DNA of 64,000 bases from contig OX327711.1 in assembly GCA_946807835.1 (NCBI GenBank), positions 11,567,501 to 11,631,500 of the forward strand, in the 5' to 3' direction. The position numbers and the translations under genes were made by a program. Below, in pieces: positions 1-16,821 of this stretch (positions within the stretch are counted from its first letter, which is position 1; every line of letters begins with the position of its first letter). The stretch comes from Ailanthus altissimus (taxonomy: Eukaryota > Streptophyta > Magnoliopsida > Sapindales > Simaroubaceae). The notes beneath the pieces were generated by a model that was not told where the DNA came from, searched no databases, and worked only from the letters and a program-made list of their open reading frames with translations.

Positions 1-640
1 ATATTAAATTTAATTTATTTCATTTAAAAAAAATTAATTTCAAAAAATTAAAAAAAATTGCGCCACGTGGCATCCTATACAGGAGTCACGTGGCGCAACA
101 GTGCAGCATTGCGGACTCAACGTCCGCGGTGCACACCCACGATGCACCGCATCGTGGGGCCATCTCGGGTTCGAGATTGGCAGCAACAAGCCGGCCGCCA
201 CTCCGGTCGCCGTCTGCATCGCGATTATCCACCTAAAAATCTCATTTTTTTGCCATTTTCAATGTTTCTTACACCATTCTAACCCATTTTTCACATAAAA
301 TTCAATAATTTCATCTATTTCTAGCTTCAAATACAAATTCTAATACATTTCTAACAATTTTCTAAAAAAATTTAAAATTTTCAAAAGTTAAACAAAACTT
401 ACCAAAAATCGCCCATTTCTTTTGTTTGAAGTAAAAAATATGTTGTATAAGCTCCGATTTATACAATGATAATTTCAAAATTTTCGATCTAACAAATTTT
501 GGTGATTTTTGAATTTTCGGTGGAGAATGTTGTTAACTTTTGATATTTGGGCGAATGTGTCCAAAATTAAAATATTTGGTTAATAAAGTATAACCATTTT
601 ACATTTGGTTAAAAAAGAATAATAAAAAAATAAGGGGGTT
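1..640. repeat. Repeat-derived AT-rich block with a GC-rich hairpin core
   Basis: A sharply GC-rich stretch (about 58-230) sits between long A/T tracts, a composition typical of subterminal regions of plant Mutator-like elements. Open frames across the GC part show no recognisable protein and I do not call a gene. No terminal inverted repeat or target duplication can be shown because the left side is outside the window, so the element class is a guess. Confidence 0.35.
58..158. repeat. Cluster of four overlapping inverted repeats (hairpins)
   Basis: Perfect arms seen directly: 58-69 with 87-98 (12 bp, each arm holding a CACGTG G-box core); 111-116 with 122-127 (6 bp); 126-133 with 143-150 (8 bp); 136-145 with 149-158 (10 bp, 3-nt loop). 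The last three overlap, so alternative folds compete. Function unknown; this may be the subterminal end of a DNA transposon. Confidence 0.8.
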
Positions 641-654
641 ATTTATGAAATTTT

Positions 655-838
655 TCCAAGAACTATATATGCTTACGGAGAAAAGCATCTACCTAGGTGC
701 TTTAGTTAAAAAGTACCTCTAGTGATTTTATATGATAAAAGTACTTTTTTCAATTTCTGTCAAACGCTGATAAAAATGCTTTTATATTTGAAAAAGTACT
801 TTTGCTTAAAAAAAAAAAGTACTAACGAACACACCTTA
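655..838. mobile_element. Possible MITE remnant
   Basis: A short AT-rich segment with repeated AAAGTACTTTT-like palindromes ends in CGAACACACCTTA. The same ending occurs at 55101-55113 at the edge of a second MITE-like segment, and it resembles the ends of non-autonomous DNA transposons. I could not define a matching left terminus or a target duplication. Confidence 0.3.
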
Positions 839-1209
839 AGTAGTGAGATCTGTGGATGCCCACTACCGCAACCGTTGGAATATTATAAAGCTATCTCACA
901 ACTCATTCAACTTGCAATCAAATAGGTTATATGATCTTTACTTGCGGCATTTTTATCATTCAATCTTATTTGTTAGACATTGAAATGACCATTCTCTTAA
1001 GTCCTCTCTCACAAGGGCTCTAGCTCTTAACTAGAGTTCTACGTAGCAAAAGATCCACGGTATCTCTCATCCTCTCCTCACTCAATTTTCTAGGGTGCAA
1101 ATCCAACCTTTCTTCCCTTTTTCATTCAACAATCTTGTACACTTCTCAAACGTTAACACAGCTTTTATATTCACTTCCAAACTCAACATTAGTCTATCTA
1201 CAGAGCCTA

Positions 1210-1610
1210 ATGGAAACAGAGGAGATCTTAAAACTCTAAAACCAGCTCTCTCTCTGATGAAGACTAAGAGATTCTAACACTTGAAGGATTAATAGGAGAG
1301 AAAGAAAAGTGGCTGACAACTAACAGCCTAATTAGAGAAGTGCTCTCAAATAAGCTAATTAATAGAAAGGCCTTCAAATGGGTAATACAACAGACATAAA
1401 CGACACATGGAGTGCAAATTAAAAACTTGGGAGGTAACAAGTTCATTTTCCAATTCTCCTCAGATTTAGACAGGTGAAGAGTTTTCATTAATGGCCTATA
1501 GAATTTCTATAATGCATTACTAGTGCTAGTAGAACCAAAGAGAATAAGAGATATCTCTAAGATTGAGCTCTCTTTAGTATTATTTTGGATCCAAATCCAT
1601 AAACTTCTAG
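1210..1610 (+). pseudogene. LINE ORF1, 5' piece (DUF4283-like)
   Basis: Translation from the ATG at 1210 soon hits stops, but the frame then reads LIREVLSNKLINRKAFKWV, followed by NKFIFQFSSDLDR and FWIQIHKLL. This is the pattern of the DUF4283 domain at the start of plant L1 ORF1 proteins. ORF1 products bind nucleic acid and form the LINE ribonucleoprotein. The piece stops at 1610 where the first insertion begins; its continuation is at 5026. Confidence 0.75.
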
Positions 1611-1797
1611 TGTGAGGATACGCACCCAGTTATCCTGATAAGCCGGGACATACCGGTCCCAGTGGGCCATCACTGGTCCAGGCCTCCCAAGTGACCTCCA
1701 TTCACTCAAAGCATACCCCCAAGGAATCGAACCCGGGTGGGTTATACCACCTCAAGATGCCTAACGAATCCGTCCTTGTACCACTTGAGCTGGCCTT
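1611..1797 (-). mobile_element. tRNA-derived SINE-like unit 1
   Basis: On the minus strand the unit begins GGCCAGCTCAAGTGGTA (Pol III A-box like) and has GGTTCGATTCC (B-box) about 50 nt downstream. It ends GTATCCTCACA. It is nearly identical to unit 2 in the same orientation. Its 3' end coincides with the left boundary of the LTR-like insertion. Confidence 0.65.
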
Positions 1798-1985
1798 TAT
1801 TGTGAGGATACGCACCCAGTTATCTTGATAAGCCGGGACATACCGGTCCCAGTGGGCCATCACTGGTCCAGGCCTCCCAAGTGGCCTCCATTCACTCAAA
1901 GCATACCCCCAAGGAATCGAACCCGGGTGGGTTATACCACCTCAAGATGCCTAATGAATCCGTCCTTATACCACTTGGGCTGGCC
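1798..1985 (-). mobile_element. tRNA-derived SINE-like unit 2
   Basis: A direct repeat of unit 1 with only a few differences. On the minus strand its tail ATCCTCACAATAAA runs straight into the head of unit 1. A-box and B-box positions are the same, with the A-box changed to GGCCAGCCCAAGTGG. Confidence 0.7.
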
Positions 1986-2172
1986 AGCTCAGGTGGTACA
2001 AGGACAGATTCGTTAGGCATCTTGAGGTGGTATAACCCACCCGGGTTCGATTCCTTAGGGGTATGCTTTGAGTGAATGGAGGCCACTTGGGAGGCCTGGA
2101 CCAGTGATGGCCCACTGGGACCGGTATGTCCCGGCTTATCAGGATAACTGGGTGCGTATCCTCACAATAAAG
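1982..2172 (+). mobile_element. tRNA-derived SINE-like unit 3, head-to-head with unit 2
   Basis: A-box-like GGCCAGCTCAGGTGG at 1982-1996 and B-box GGTTCGATTCC at 2044-2054. The body is the reverse complement of units 1 and 2 and ends CCTCACAATAAAG. Units 2 and 3 share the palindrome TGGCCA at the junction, giving a perfect-looking inverted repeat of about 185 bp per arm. Confidence 0.75.
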
Positions 2173-5025
2173 AATTGTAGTAACCAGTATCCACGACTGG
2201 TAAGAATAAATATTTATAAATGTATAAATATACGTATTTTATTTGTATGTTGGTGATACTTGATTTATATATTGTTATTAGTATTGTTTGTATAGGTTAA
2301 GGTGATACTATTAGCATTGGATTTAATTGCAAGACTTTAGATTTATTTTAGGGACCAAATTGTAATACTTTGAAAGTTTTGGGGGTAAATTTGTAAATAC
2401 CAAAAATTAGCCACTTAGTATAAAAATACACTTTTAAAACCCTAATTCTCTCATTTTGGTCGACTACCTCTTTTAGAGAGAGAGAAGAGAGAAAAAGAGG
2501 GGAGAGAAAGAGAAGAAGGAGAAGAAAAAGAAGAAGAAATTGGAATTTTGAATTTTAAGAGGTATATCACAACTATTTCTCAATTTATTGGTGTTAATTA
2601 TGTTAATTTCTTTAAGTTTTGATTTCTGGAAATATGTATAATTGAGTATTTGATGTGTATTTCGTATGATATTTTAAGAATTGATGATGATCTATAAGAT
2701 AGCTTGATAAATCATGATGGATTGTAGAGTTTCTGATTGATAGTCTCTTGATCCAAGAATTTTATAAATTTTTGTGATTCGATTCTGGTCTTGAATTTTG
2801 ATTATATGAAATTAGACATGTTTAGGGTCATCTGAGACTTTGAATCGATTCAAAATTCCAGAAATTGAATTTGTTGTGAATTTACCAAAATGACCCTGAA
2901 ATTCTGAAAATTTCCTATGTAAACAGTATTATACAGTGAAAAATAATTTTTGTCCCACTGAATGATCTTCAAAAATTCCGAATTTGTGGAATATGATAAG
3001 TTTATATGTATAATATGATATACTCGGAATTGAGAATTTAGATCAATGTGGTTGAAGTGTTATGATTTTCTAAAGTGTATCAGCTCATTGCAGTATTTGA
3101 TTAACAGAGTTTTAAAGCTATAGAATAAAATAGTTTTAAAATATTTTTGGCAGTGATTTGGAAGTGAAATATTTATTATGAACTGAGATATGTGTTAAGA
3201 GTAATTATGTGATAGTTTTATAATTTTTGAGTTAGTATATGATTTTATAAAATTGGGAGATTGAATACTGTTTAGTAAGTATCTTGATCCTGTCAGGTTA
3301 GTAGTTTGGATTCGATGGTATGTATGGAATGGATTGTGTAGAAACTTTGATATAATATTCATATATAAGAAGGATATATGAGTCAAGAATGGTATATTCT
3401 GATTTTGGAGTAATTGGACATCATTTGATGTATTAGAAAATTTTGTTAAGTGTAAGTGGTCAGAATGTCAGGTTTTGAGAAATCAAGTATTTAGACTAAT
3501 TTGATGTGATAAATGCATTGTGTATAATTTTGTAAGCTATTTAAAGTATTTTGTGTGAATTTTGAGGCTTATGAAAGGATTAATCTCCATTGATAGGTTA
3601 AGGAGATTTAAGCCTTGTAGCTGAAAGTGTTAAGAGGTAAGTATACTAGACTTTTTACTGAAATCACAATAAACATAGTAATTGTTTTGTATGATTTTGC
3701 AAATGGGGTTAAGAATATGTTTATGTTATGTCAAAGTATATTTTGATATGAAATGTGAATATATGTTTCTGAATGTGAGCATTGACATTGAGCATGGACA
3801 TACATGTGTTTTTGTAAGTGAGCTTTCAAAATAAGATGTGTTTAATAAAGAAAGCTTTTGAAGTGTAATATGTCCATGAGAAATATTTTGTATTTTGAGG
3901 GTACTTGAACTCACTGTTAACTTAGTAGATATTTTATGTGATTTGTGGAGCCTTTATGTGTGGCCTTTCCTTTGGGATTGGTATATGTTATGTGTTCCGT
4001 ATGTAGGGAGGATCCTATTGGTACCTAAAGGAAGAGTGAGTCATCACATTCGTGTGGTGGCGTATTGGTGCATGTGAGAGGACTCACCGATGATCAGAGT
4101 GAGGGTTTGGCTTTTACCTTCGGGCATAAGCATTATATATGTGTTATTCAAGACCTCACTTGTACTATTCCTCTCATACGGTATGTCACCTACGAGTGAC
4201 ATTTGGCTCATTATGTGATATGTGATATGTAAGTCCTACTAAGTAGTAGTTGAGTGATGGTATTCCTATTATGTGTTTTAAAAGAATATGTAAGCGCTTA
4301 CATGATATGTGATTTGATAAGATTATGATTTTGATTGATCACAACATATCATACATATGCATTGTGTACATATATGTATTTGTATTTGATATATGAAAAA
4401 TTAGTATGCTTACTGAGTTTTATACTCATTATAGTTTATGGTGATTTCAGGTAAATAAGGTGCATGTGTGCTTAGCGGATTTGGCAAGGCTTCTGCTGTT
4501 CCTTGGGTTCCCTAAGTTGCTAGGTTACCGAGTGTTTTATTTGGGGACACGTGGGATATGATATTTGATTTGTCCCTATTGAATAAATACTTATGTATTA
4601 TTTCATTGTGTGTGGATTGGATTTGGTTTAAGTTTTATAAAGTGTGGTTATTGGATGATTTTAAGTAAGAATTTGCAATGGATATATTCTGGGCTCCCGG
4701 TAACAAAGTTGCTACTGGTGACGTAGTAGAGTGTTAATCTCTGAGAAAACTCTGCGTATCTCCGGTTTAATAATTGTCCCAGTCATAATTCAATTGCTAT
4801 AATTCTGAAAGAAATTGAAATGAATGTTTAAATATTGTCAAGAGAAGTTTATATTTATATGTTAGGTTATGGTTGATTTTAGTGTTGAACTTACTAGCAA
4901 CTTGCTAAGGATTTCTGTGTTGAATGAAAGTTGAAAATTTTGTGTAATATTATATATGAGTGCACATGCAGTGAATGAATGTAAGTGATATCGTGTGTCG
5001 GATCTTTTGGGTCTGGGGCGTGACA

Positions 5026-5155
5026 TCTAGTCTCTACATGAACGAAAAAATTGGAAGAAGGCTAAGCCAAGTGATAGGCCTAGTTGAAGAAGTTGAAGCA
5101 AATTTGGCAGGGTTTGTTTAGGAAAATTCCTAAAGATGCACATTAACATTGATAT
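5026..5155 (+). pseudogene. LINE ORF1, middle piece
   Basis: After the target duplication the + strand reads MNEKIGRRLSQVIGLVEEVE, then after a small frame change GKFLKMHINIDI. This is the continuation of the DUF4283 region between the two insertions. The last five bases (GATAT) are the left target duplication of the next insertion. Confidence 0.75.
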
Positions 5156-6525
5156 TGTTGAACATTTTATGTTATTTTGTGTCATTAAAGCTTATATAAT
5201 AATATTTTATTTAATTAATAAAGTTTATTCATACATATAATTGCATATATTGATGAGCTCATATTTAAAATGTATGTGATTTATATATTAGGCATATAAT
5301 GCTAAATCAAAAGCTATAAATCACAAATTTTTTATAAATTAAATCTTGTTTACAACTAGTAATGAAAATCGTGTTTCGTTATGTAAACTTGTAGGCTTTA
5401 TACTTTTTTATAGTTAATGATTTATTTTAATCATTGATCTAGAAACTTTGAGTAAAAAAAATTAGTATATGTGATACATTGAATGAGACTATTGTAAATT
5501 TTAATCAGATTAACTAAATGTTATTGATCTTAATTCACAAAAGCTTGAATAAACTTGATTGACCTTAATTTTCAATAAGTAATGAACTTATATTCATGTG
5601 TTGTGTCTTTTGAGTTATTATGGAGTGAGATCTATATAAACAGTCAAAATTTTGATAGTTTAGAGATTTAATTTCATGGGTTGTAGGAATATATATTTGC
5701 AATATGGAATCTAATTAATGATGTTCACCTAAGCTCTATAGTACATGATCATTTAAATATGTGGTTGCAATTTATTCAATAAATTGTTTATTGAATAATA
5801 ATATTTATTTATAAATTTATTTGCCGATATAGACTTATTGAAAAATGATCATTAGAGTATTAAGTAACTTATGGGTAACTAAGTAATTAAAGAAACAAAG
5901 TATTTTTTATGGCTTAGCTTTAATTATGAATACCAGTTAAAGGTGTCAATTAAATATTTATTATTGTTCTAAGGCCAAGCCTAGTTTAATTAAAAGAGTT
6001 TTAATTAAATTGAGTTTTTATTTATTTGACATGAGTTATTAGATATAACATTTGGCTTTTAGTGGAATCGTCTGGGATTAACTTAGAAAATTGGTGAATC
6101 ATGAGATAAATAGACTAGGCCTTCTAACTTGAAAATAACAAGCCCATAGATTTTGCAGTCTTTCTACTAATGCAAATCCTAACCAATCTCTAAATATCCA
6201 AAGGAAATGCTTATATATAAAAGAGGTAGAGAATGGTAAAACTATAAGAATAATTCTTTTATGTATTCTAATGTGAAAAAAAGAATCAGGCTACTCCTCT
6301 CTTCTCACTCTTGTGTGCAGGTGAGTTTGAAGATTATAGGAGATCCGCATGTTTATACAAATGAGTTTGAAGATTGAGAATAATAAAAAAAATTACAGTA
6401 TTCAATCAAAGTTTATCAAATAGAAATTAAAGTAATCTTCTATCCTTATATATGTAATTATAAATAAGATTATATTACTTCCATTGTATTTATTTTATTA
6501 AACAGAAAAAAAATTTATGCCAACA
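5156..6525 (+). mobile_element. Solo LTR, 1370 bp, near-matching 5-bp target duplication
   Basis: Begins TGTTGAACATTTT and ends TTTATGCCAACA, so the ends TGTTG/CAACA are inverted repeats. Flanks are GATAT (5151-5155) and AATAT (6526-6530), one mismatch. LINE ORF1 stops at ...NIDI on the left and resumes TNLLVRSIRVK on the right. A TATA-like TATATATAAAAG near 6212 suggests the LTR reads on the + strand. No internal domain is present, so the rest of the retroelement was lost, most simply by recombination between LTRs. Confidence 0.8.
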
Positions 6526-6690
6526 AATATAACAAATCTTTTAGTGAGAAGCATACGTGTCAAGTTACAAAATGGGGATGAATGCTTAGGTCTCTTAGTC
6601 AAGTATGAAGATTGTCCGACTTTTGTTTCTCGTGTGGGCGTATCAAGCATGTATATGAAGAATGTTCTTCATATATAGCAAAAGTAACCA
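6526..6690 (+). pseudogene. LINE ORF1, 3' piece with decayed zinc knuckle
   Basis: The + strand reads TNLLVRSIRVKLQNGDECLG, then LLVKYEDCPTFVSRVGV. This corresponds to the region before and at the CCHC knuckle of plant L1 ORF1 (usual form KYERLPxFCxxCG). Most of the knuckle cysteines have been lost. Confidence 0.7.
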
Positions 6691-6699
6691 ATAACTAAA

Positions 6700-7530
6700 T
6701 AAAAAAAAACATTAATACATAGCATGGATGCAGGCTTTAATCCCCAGCAACAAATCATAATAAAGAAAAATAGGAAGAAAGATAGGACTAAAAGGAAAAA
6801 AAAAAAACTTAGAAAACAATAAAACTAGGTGACAAGTTGACATATTAGAGAGGGATCCAGATGAAACCATTGGAATACTAGAGCAACAGACCAGTCAATC
6901 CACAAAGCAGCATGGATTTAATGATTGTAACACAATCAGCTAATAAGATGGCAATGCAGTATGAAAAGTCCTAGGAATTTATTGAGACTCCTATAATGCC
7001 TTAAGACACTTTTCCAAAAGAGGAGATAGAAAAACTGAGCTTAGGGATTATACTCAACATCAAGGAGCCCAAACCTCTTACAGGCTCAAACAAGCTACCT
7101 TTTTGCTCCATTCAGTAGAATGAAGAAGGGGATACCAACACTAAATTTAATGTTATGAAGCTTAAGAAAGCATCGAGCCCATACTACCAATTTAAAAAGA
7201 GAAGCCCAATGAGACCAAAGTAGATTACCAAGAAGCTTTAAAAGTAAAAAACAAATGGAAACAAAGAGCCCAAATAATGTAAAGAAGCATAGAAAGTAGA
7301 ATCCAGCTGATGGGTCCACATGAGCCTAAGGACAAATGGCTGAAGATTCTTCAAGCCCAAATGAGCACAAAATAAAGGCGAGACCATTAGTTATGCACAA
7401 ACCATTTTCTAGTTTAGGGAGCGAGTTTCTAGTGCAAAATTTACCTGAGATATTCAATCCATAGCCCCTAAAAATCCTTGACGAGGAAATGACAGAGATT
7501 AGTTTCTAGCCTCATCAAGAACAAGGAATC
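6700..7530. other. Decayed linker of the LINE between ORF1 and the endonuclease
   Basis: AT-rich sequence with no convincing frame. By position it is the C-terminal part of ORF1 and the start of ORF2. Short open frames on either strand match nothing I recognise. Confidence 0.4.
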
Positions 7531-7860
7531 TATTATGTTGGAATGTTCAGGGGTTGGGGAATGCTCGAACATCTATATCACTTTCAGTTGTTCTCCGAAA
7601 ATCCAAAATAAGAGTAATTTCCTTGGTGAGACCAAATGTACAAGTGTACAAATGAAATCAGTGCGAATTAAACTAAAATTTGAAAATTGCTTGATAATTG
7701 ATGGATATGGTTTGAGTGGGGTGTTTGGCATTGCTGTGGAAATCAGATGTGGAGATCAAAATAATTTCCTTTAGTTCTTATCATATTGACTCTTTTTTGC
7801 ATGTAAATAGGGGAATATTGTGGTGTTTCACAAGGTTTTATAGCACCTAAAGCATACTCT
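7530..7860 (+). pseudogene. LINE ORF2 endonuclease relic
   Basis: Across frame changes the + strand reads WNVQGLGNARTF, then FLGETKCTSVQMKSVRIKLK and FENCLIIDGYGLSGV. This is the pattern of plant L1 apurinic-like endonucleases (NxQGLGN, FLxETK, GxxGGLxLxW), which nick the target for target-primed reverse transcription. Stops follow near 7772. Confidence 0.7.
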
Positions 7861-8339
7861 CAAACATCATTCTTGGACATTGCTAAGAAACTCTCATCCA
7901 TAGTCTTGTGGATAAGATTTTAATAAGATCACCCATCAAAAGGAAAAAAAAAGTAGGGACCGCCTTGAAGAGTAAATGTGATGGATGATTTCAAGCAAGC
8001 CATAAAAGACTTGGAGAATGTACAAGACCTACTAAGCATTATTTATTAGCATTTCACTTAAATTTTTTGCTTCAACCAATCCTACCTCAAAGTACATAAA
8101 GGCAACATTGGTTGGAATCAAGCCCCTGATATCAATAGAGATGAATGCCAAACTGGAGCAACCTTTCTCCAAAGAAAAAAATCTACAAGGCACTCAATCA
8201 GATGCAGACTATGAAAACAATTGACCTGATGGTCTCTTTGTGGGATTCTACCAAAAGCACTAGCTATTAGTTAATAAAATAGTATGGAAGATTTATAATC
8301 ACATCCTGAATAAAAGTATGTGATATATCTCCAGTTGGC

Positions 8340-9620
8340 CTTACTTACATTGGCCTCGTTTTAAAAACTATTATCCTCAAGAAAATAAAGGATTATAAGC
8401 CTTTGTAATGTCATTTACAAAATTATCGTAAAAGCCATAACTAATAGGCCGAAATCCCTTTTAGATGTGGTGATATCCCCTGACCAAAGTGCATTCATTC
8501 CAAATCGCCTTATTTTTGATAATATAATAGTTGGAATGTCTTCAAAGAAAAATTAGATGAAAAAACTATGTTAAAGATTGGCGTCTCTTTCAAATGGGTT
8601 AACCTGGTAATGAGATGTATATCGACACCCATATTTTTAGGTTATTATCAATAGAGTACCAAAATAAATCATCAAAACTCACAAGAGGCTTGGACAAGAT
8701 TGCCCTCTATCTCCTTATCTCTTGATAATATGTGCAGAAGCTTTCTCCTCACTGTTAAATACTACTGAACATGAAAAGCTCTTTCATAGCATTATATATG
8801 CCAAACCTTTGACAATATCTCATTTACTTTTTTTTGTAGATGATAGCTTAATATTCATAAGAGTCACAGCTGCAGATTGCAAAAATTTGCAAAATATTTT
8901 TGACATGTACACAAAAGTTTCAGGGCAGCTTATAAATCTCAAGAAACCATCAATTTTCTTCAACCTTAATGTACAACAAAGCTGTGAGGAAGAAATATGC
9001 AATATTTTTTTGCCTTAAAGTGGTTTCCATATAGGAAAAATACTTAAGATTGCCTTCAAATAATGGAGAGGAAGAAGAGAAGCTACTTTGAAGCTATCAA
9101 ATCCAAAATTAAAAACTGAATCAATTTTTGAAATGCAAAGCTCTTCTCTTGGGGAGGAAAAGAAGTTCTCATAAAAGCTATTGCACATAGTATACCAACC
9201 GATTCCATGAGTGTTTTTAGAATTCCAAGCATAATGTGTGAGGAGATTCAAAAGCACTTTGCAGCCTACTAGTGGGGGAAAACGAATAAATCTAGATCAA
9301 TTCATTAGGGCTCTTGGAGAGCCTTATTTCTACCAAAGAAGGATACGGGATTAGCATTCAAGGATATGCATGCTTTTAACCAAGCTCTTTTGGCTAAGCA
9401 AGGTTGGAGACTTATGCAATTTCATAATACCTTTATGGCTAGAGTTTTGAAGGCTAGGTACTTTCTAAATAAATCTTTCTTGAATAGCAATCTTGGGGGG
9501 GGAGACCTTCCTACATCTAGAGGAGCATTATTTGGGTTTGGGAAGTCCTTAAGAAGGGCACAAGATGGAGAATTAGCACAGGTGAACAGGTTCAAATATA
9601 CAGTGATAACTGGCTACTAG
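8340..9620 (+). pseudogene. LINE ORF2 reverse transcriptase relic
   Basis: Recognisable blocks in order: a [16 protein letters not shown] segment (about 8400), [19 protein letters not shown] (8480), CAEAFSSLLNTTEH (8730), and the catalytic box as FVDDSLIF (about 8833). GQLINLKKPSIFFN (8925) and FNQALLAKQGWRLMQ (9375) follow. The FVDD box keeps both aspartates, but stops and frameshifts between blocks rule out a product. Confidence 0.85.
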
Positions 9621-9699
9621 ACCTTCAACTCAAACCCTCCTAGCAACAGCTTGTGTTTCAGAACTTACAATGGAAGACAAACTATGGAATGCCCAATTA

Positions 9700-10862
9700 A
9701 CTTACCAGCACTTCAGACCTAAAGATATGGAAGTTATTTCGAGAATTCCTATCCCCAAGCAAGTTGTGCAAGATCAAATATTGTGGTACTATAATAAAAG
9801 AGGCTTCTATTTTGTAAAGAGTAGATAGCAAATAGCTTTGGGACTCAAATATCTTGACCCTCTAACCAATTCTACAAACTCTGTAATTTAGTGGAAATAT
9901 AGGTGGAATTTGGGTGTTCCAGCAAAGGTGAAATATATTCCTATAAGGGGTCACAAAAAACCTTCTGCCTATAAATATGAATTTGGCAAATAGAAGGATT
10001 ACTGATAACCTTCTCTGCTTCAAATATTCTAACCATGTTAAGGATGTGTTTCACTCCTTGATTGGCTACAGGTAGGTGAACAAGATATGGAAAAACACCG
10101 AATTCGCGCATTTGTTGAAAGGGAAGAGCCCATCAAGTTTTCTTTGCTTCATAAGGGATACTGCAGACTTACTGTCAAGGGAAGATTTCGAGCTGTTCAC
10201 AATAACTGTGGTTAATCTGGTACTAAAGGAACCAACTACTATCTGGTAAGCCCACTCGACTTACTGAAAATCAAACCCCAAGCAGAAGCAATTCTATATC
10301 ATATAAATTAGAAATTACTCAGAACTTTCTTCTTAAAATCAAAATCACAAGCCCATTTACTTCAACCCGGACATCTCTGAATCCTGGTCACTGCAAAGTA
10401 AACGTTTATGCTGCACTAAATGCTTCGATAAAAAGGGCGGGGATAGGCATAATCATAAAAAATTACTCCGGAGAGGCAATGGCATCAATAATCATCCCAA
10501 AGGCTCTAACGGTGGATGCATAATTTATGGAGGCTGAAGCAATTCTGCTGGATATCCATTTGGCAGTAGAGATGGGTCTACTCACAATTATTGTTGTATG
10601 GTAAACTTAATCAGGCAAATGTCTCTCAAAAGATTAGAACTGGGTTGTTTGCTTGCTGAGATTTGGGGCTATGCTCATAATTCAAGCAAAGCAGAGATCT
10701 GCTATATCTCAAGAAACTATAACTATACAGCTCGTAACTTTCCAAATTAGCTTTTTGAGCTGTAATGATCCTAGATTCTGGTTGGAAGAGACTCTAAAGG
10801 AGATATCTCCTTTCTTGTAATCTTGCTTTCTCTTTTAATGGAATTTTCTTTACTAAAAAAAA
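9700..10862 (+). pseudogene. LINE ORF2 C-terminal part (zinc-binding RVT and RNase H-like) and poly-A tail
   Basis: Weak matches to the zinc-binding region after L1 RT (a W..LWxWNLGVPAKVK-like stretch near 9890) and to an RNase H-like domain (VNVYAALNASIKRAGIGIII, about 10400-10460; EAEAILLDIHLAVEMG, about 10530). The copy ends TTTAATGGAATTTTC plus an A-run, the usual 3' end of plant L1 elements. Confidence 0.6.
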
Positions 10863-10879
10863 TCTTCTTTATTAAACAT

Positions 10880-16821
<5,942 letters not shown>

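Larger units (their letters stand above)
1611..5025 (+). mobile_element. LTR-like insertion (candidate solo LTR) with 5-bp target duplication TCTAG
   Basis: The 3415-bp block starts TGTGAGGATACG and ends GGGGCGTGACA, the TG...CA ends of an LTR. TCTAG lies on both sides (1606-1610 and 5026-5030). LINE ORF1 reads FWIQIHKLL up to the left edge and MNEKIGRRLSQVIG just after the right edge, so this is an insertion into that LINE. Inside are a TATA-like TATAAAAATA (about 2420), an AAACCCTAATTCTC stretch like a transcript start, and a purine tract (2475-2540). No coding domain was found. The size is large for a solo LTR. Its left 556 bp are three SINE-like units, so a composite origin is possible. 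Confidence 0.6.
981..10862 (+). mobile_element. L1-type LINE (non-LTR retrotransposon), decayed, interrupted by two insertions
   Basis: ORF1, endonuclease, reverse transcriptase and RNase H-like segments follow in the normal L1 order on the + strand, ending in an A-run at 10855-10862. Removing the insertions at 1611-5025 and 5156-6525 leaves about 5.1 kb, a normal L1 length. Degenerate 17-nt flanks (964-980 and 10863-10879; 14 of 17 identical by eye) may be the target duplication. Every coding segment has stops or frameshifts, so the copy is dead and old. Pieces are listed separately. Confidence 0.85.

Noticed and set aside
2044..2054. B-box and A-box motifs as a functional tRNA gene
   Set aside because: No cloverleaf with acceptor stem and anticodon can be drawn at tRNA spacing; the motifs belong to a 185-bp dispersed unit.
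1702..2256. Several overlapping 62-65-codon frames on both strands
   Set aside because: They are translations of the SINE-like inverted and direct units, repeated because the DNA is repeated.
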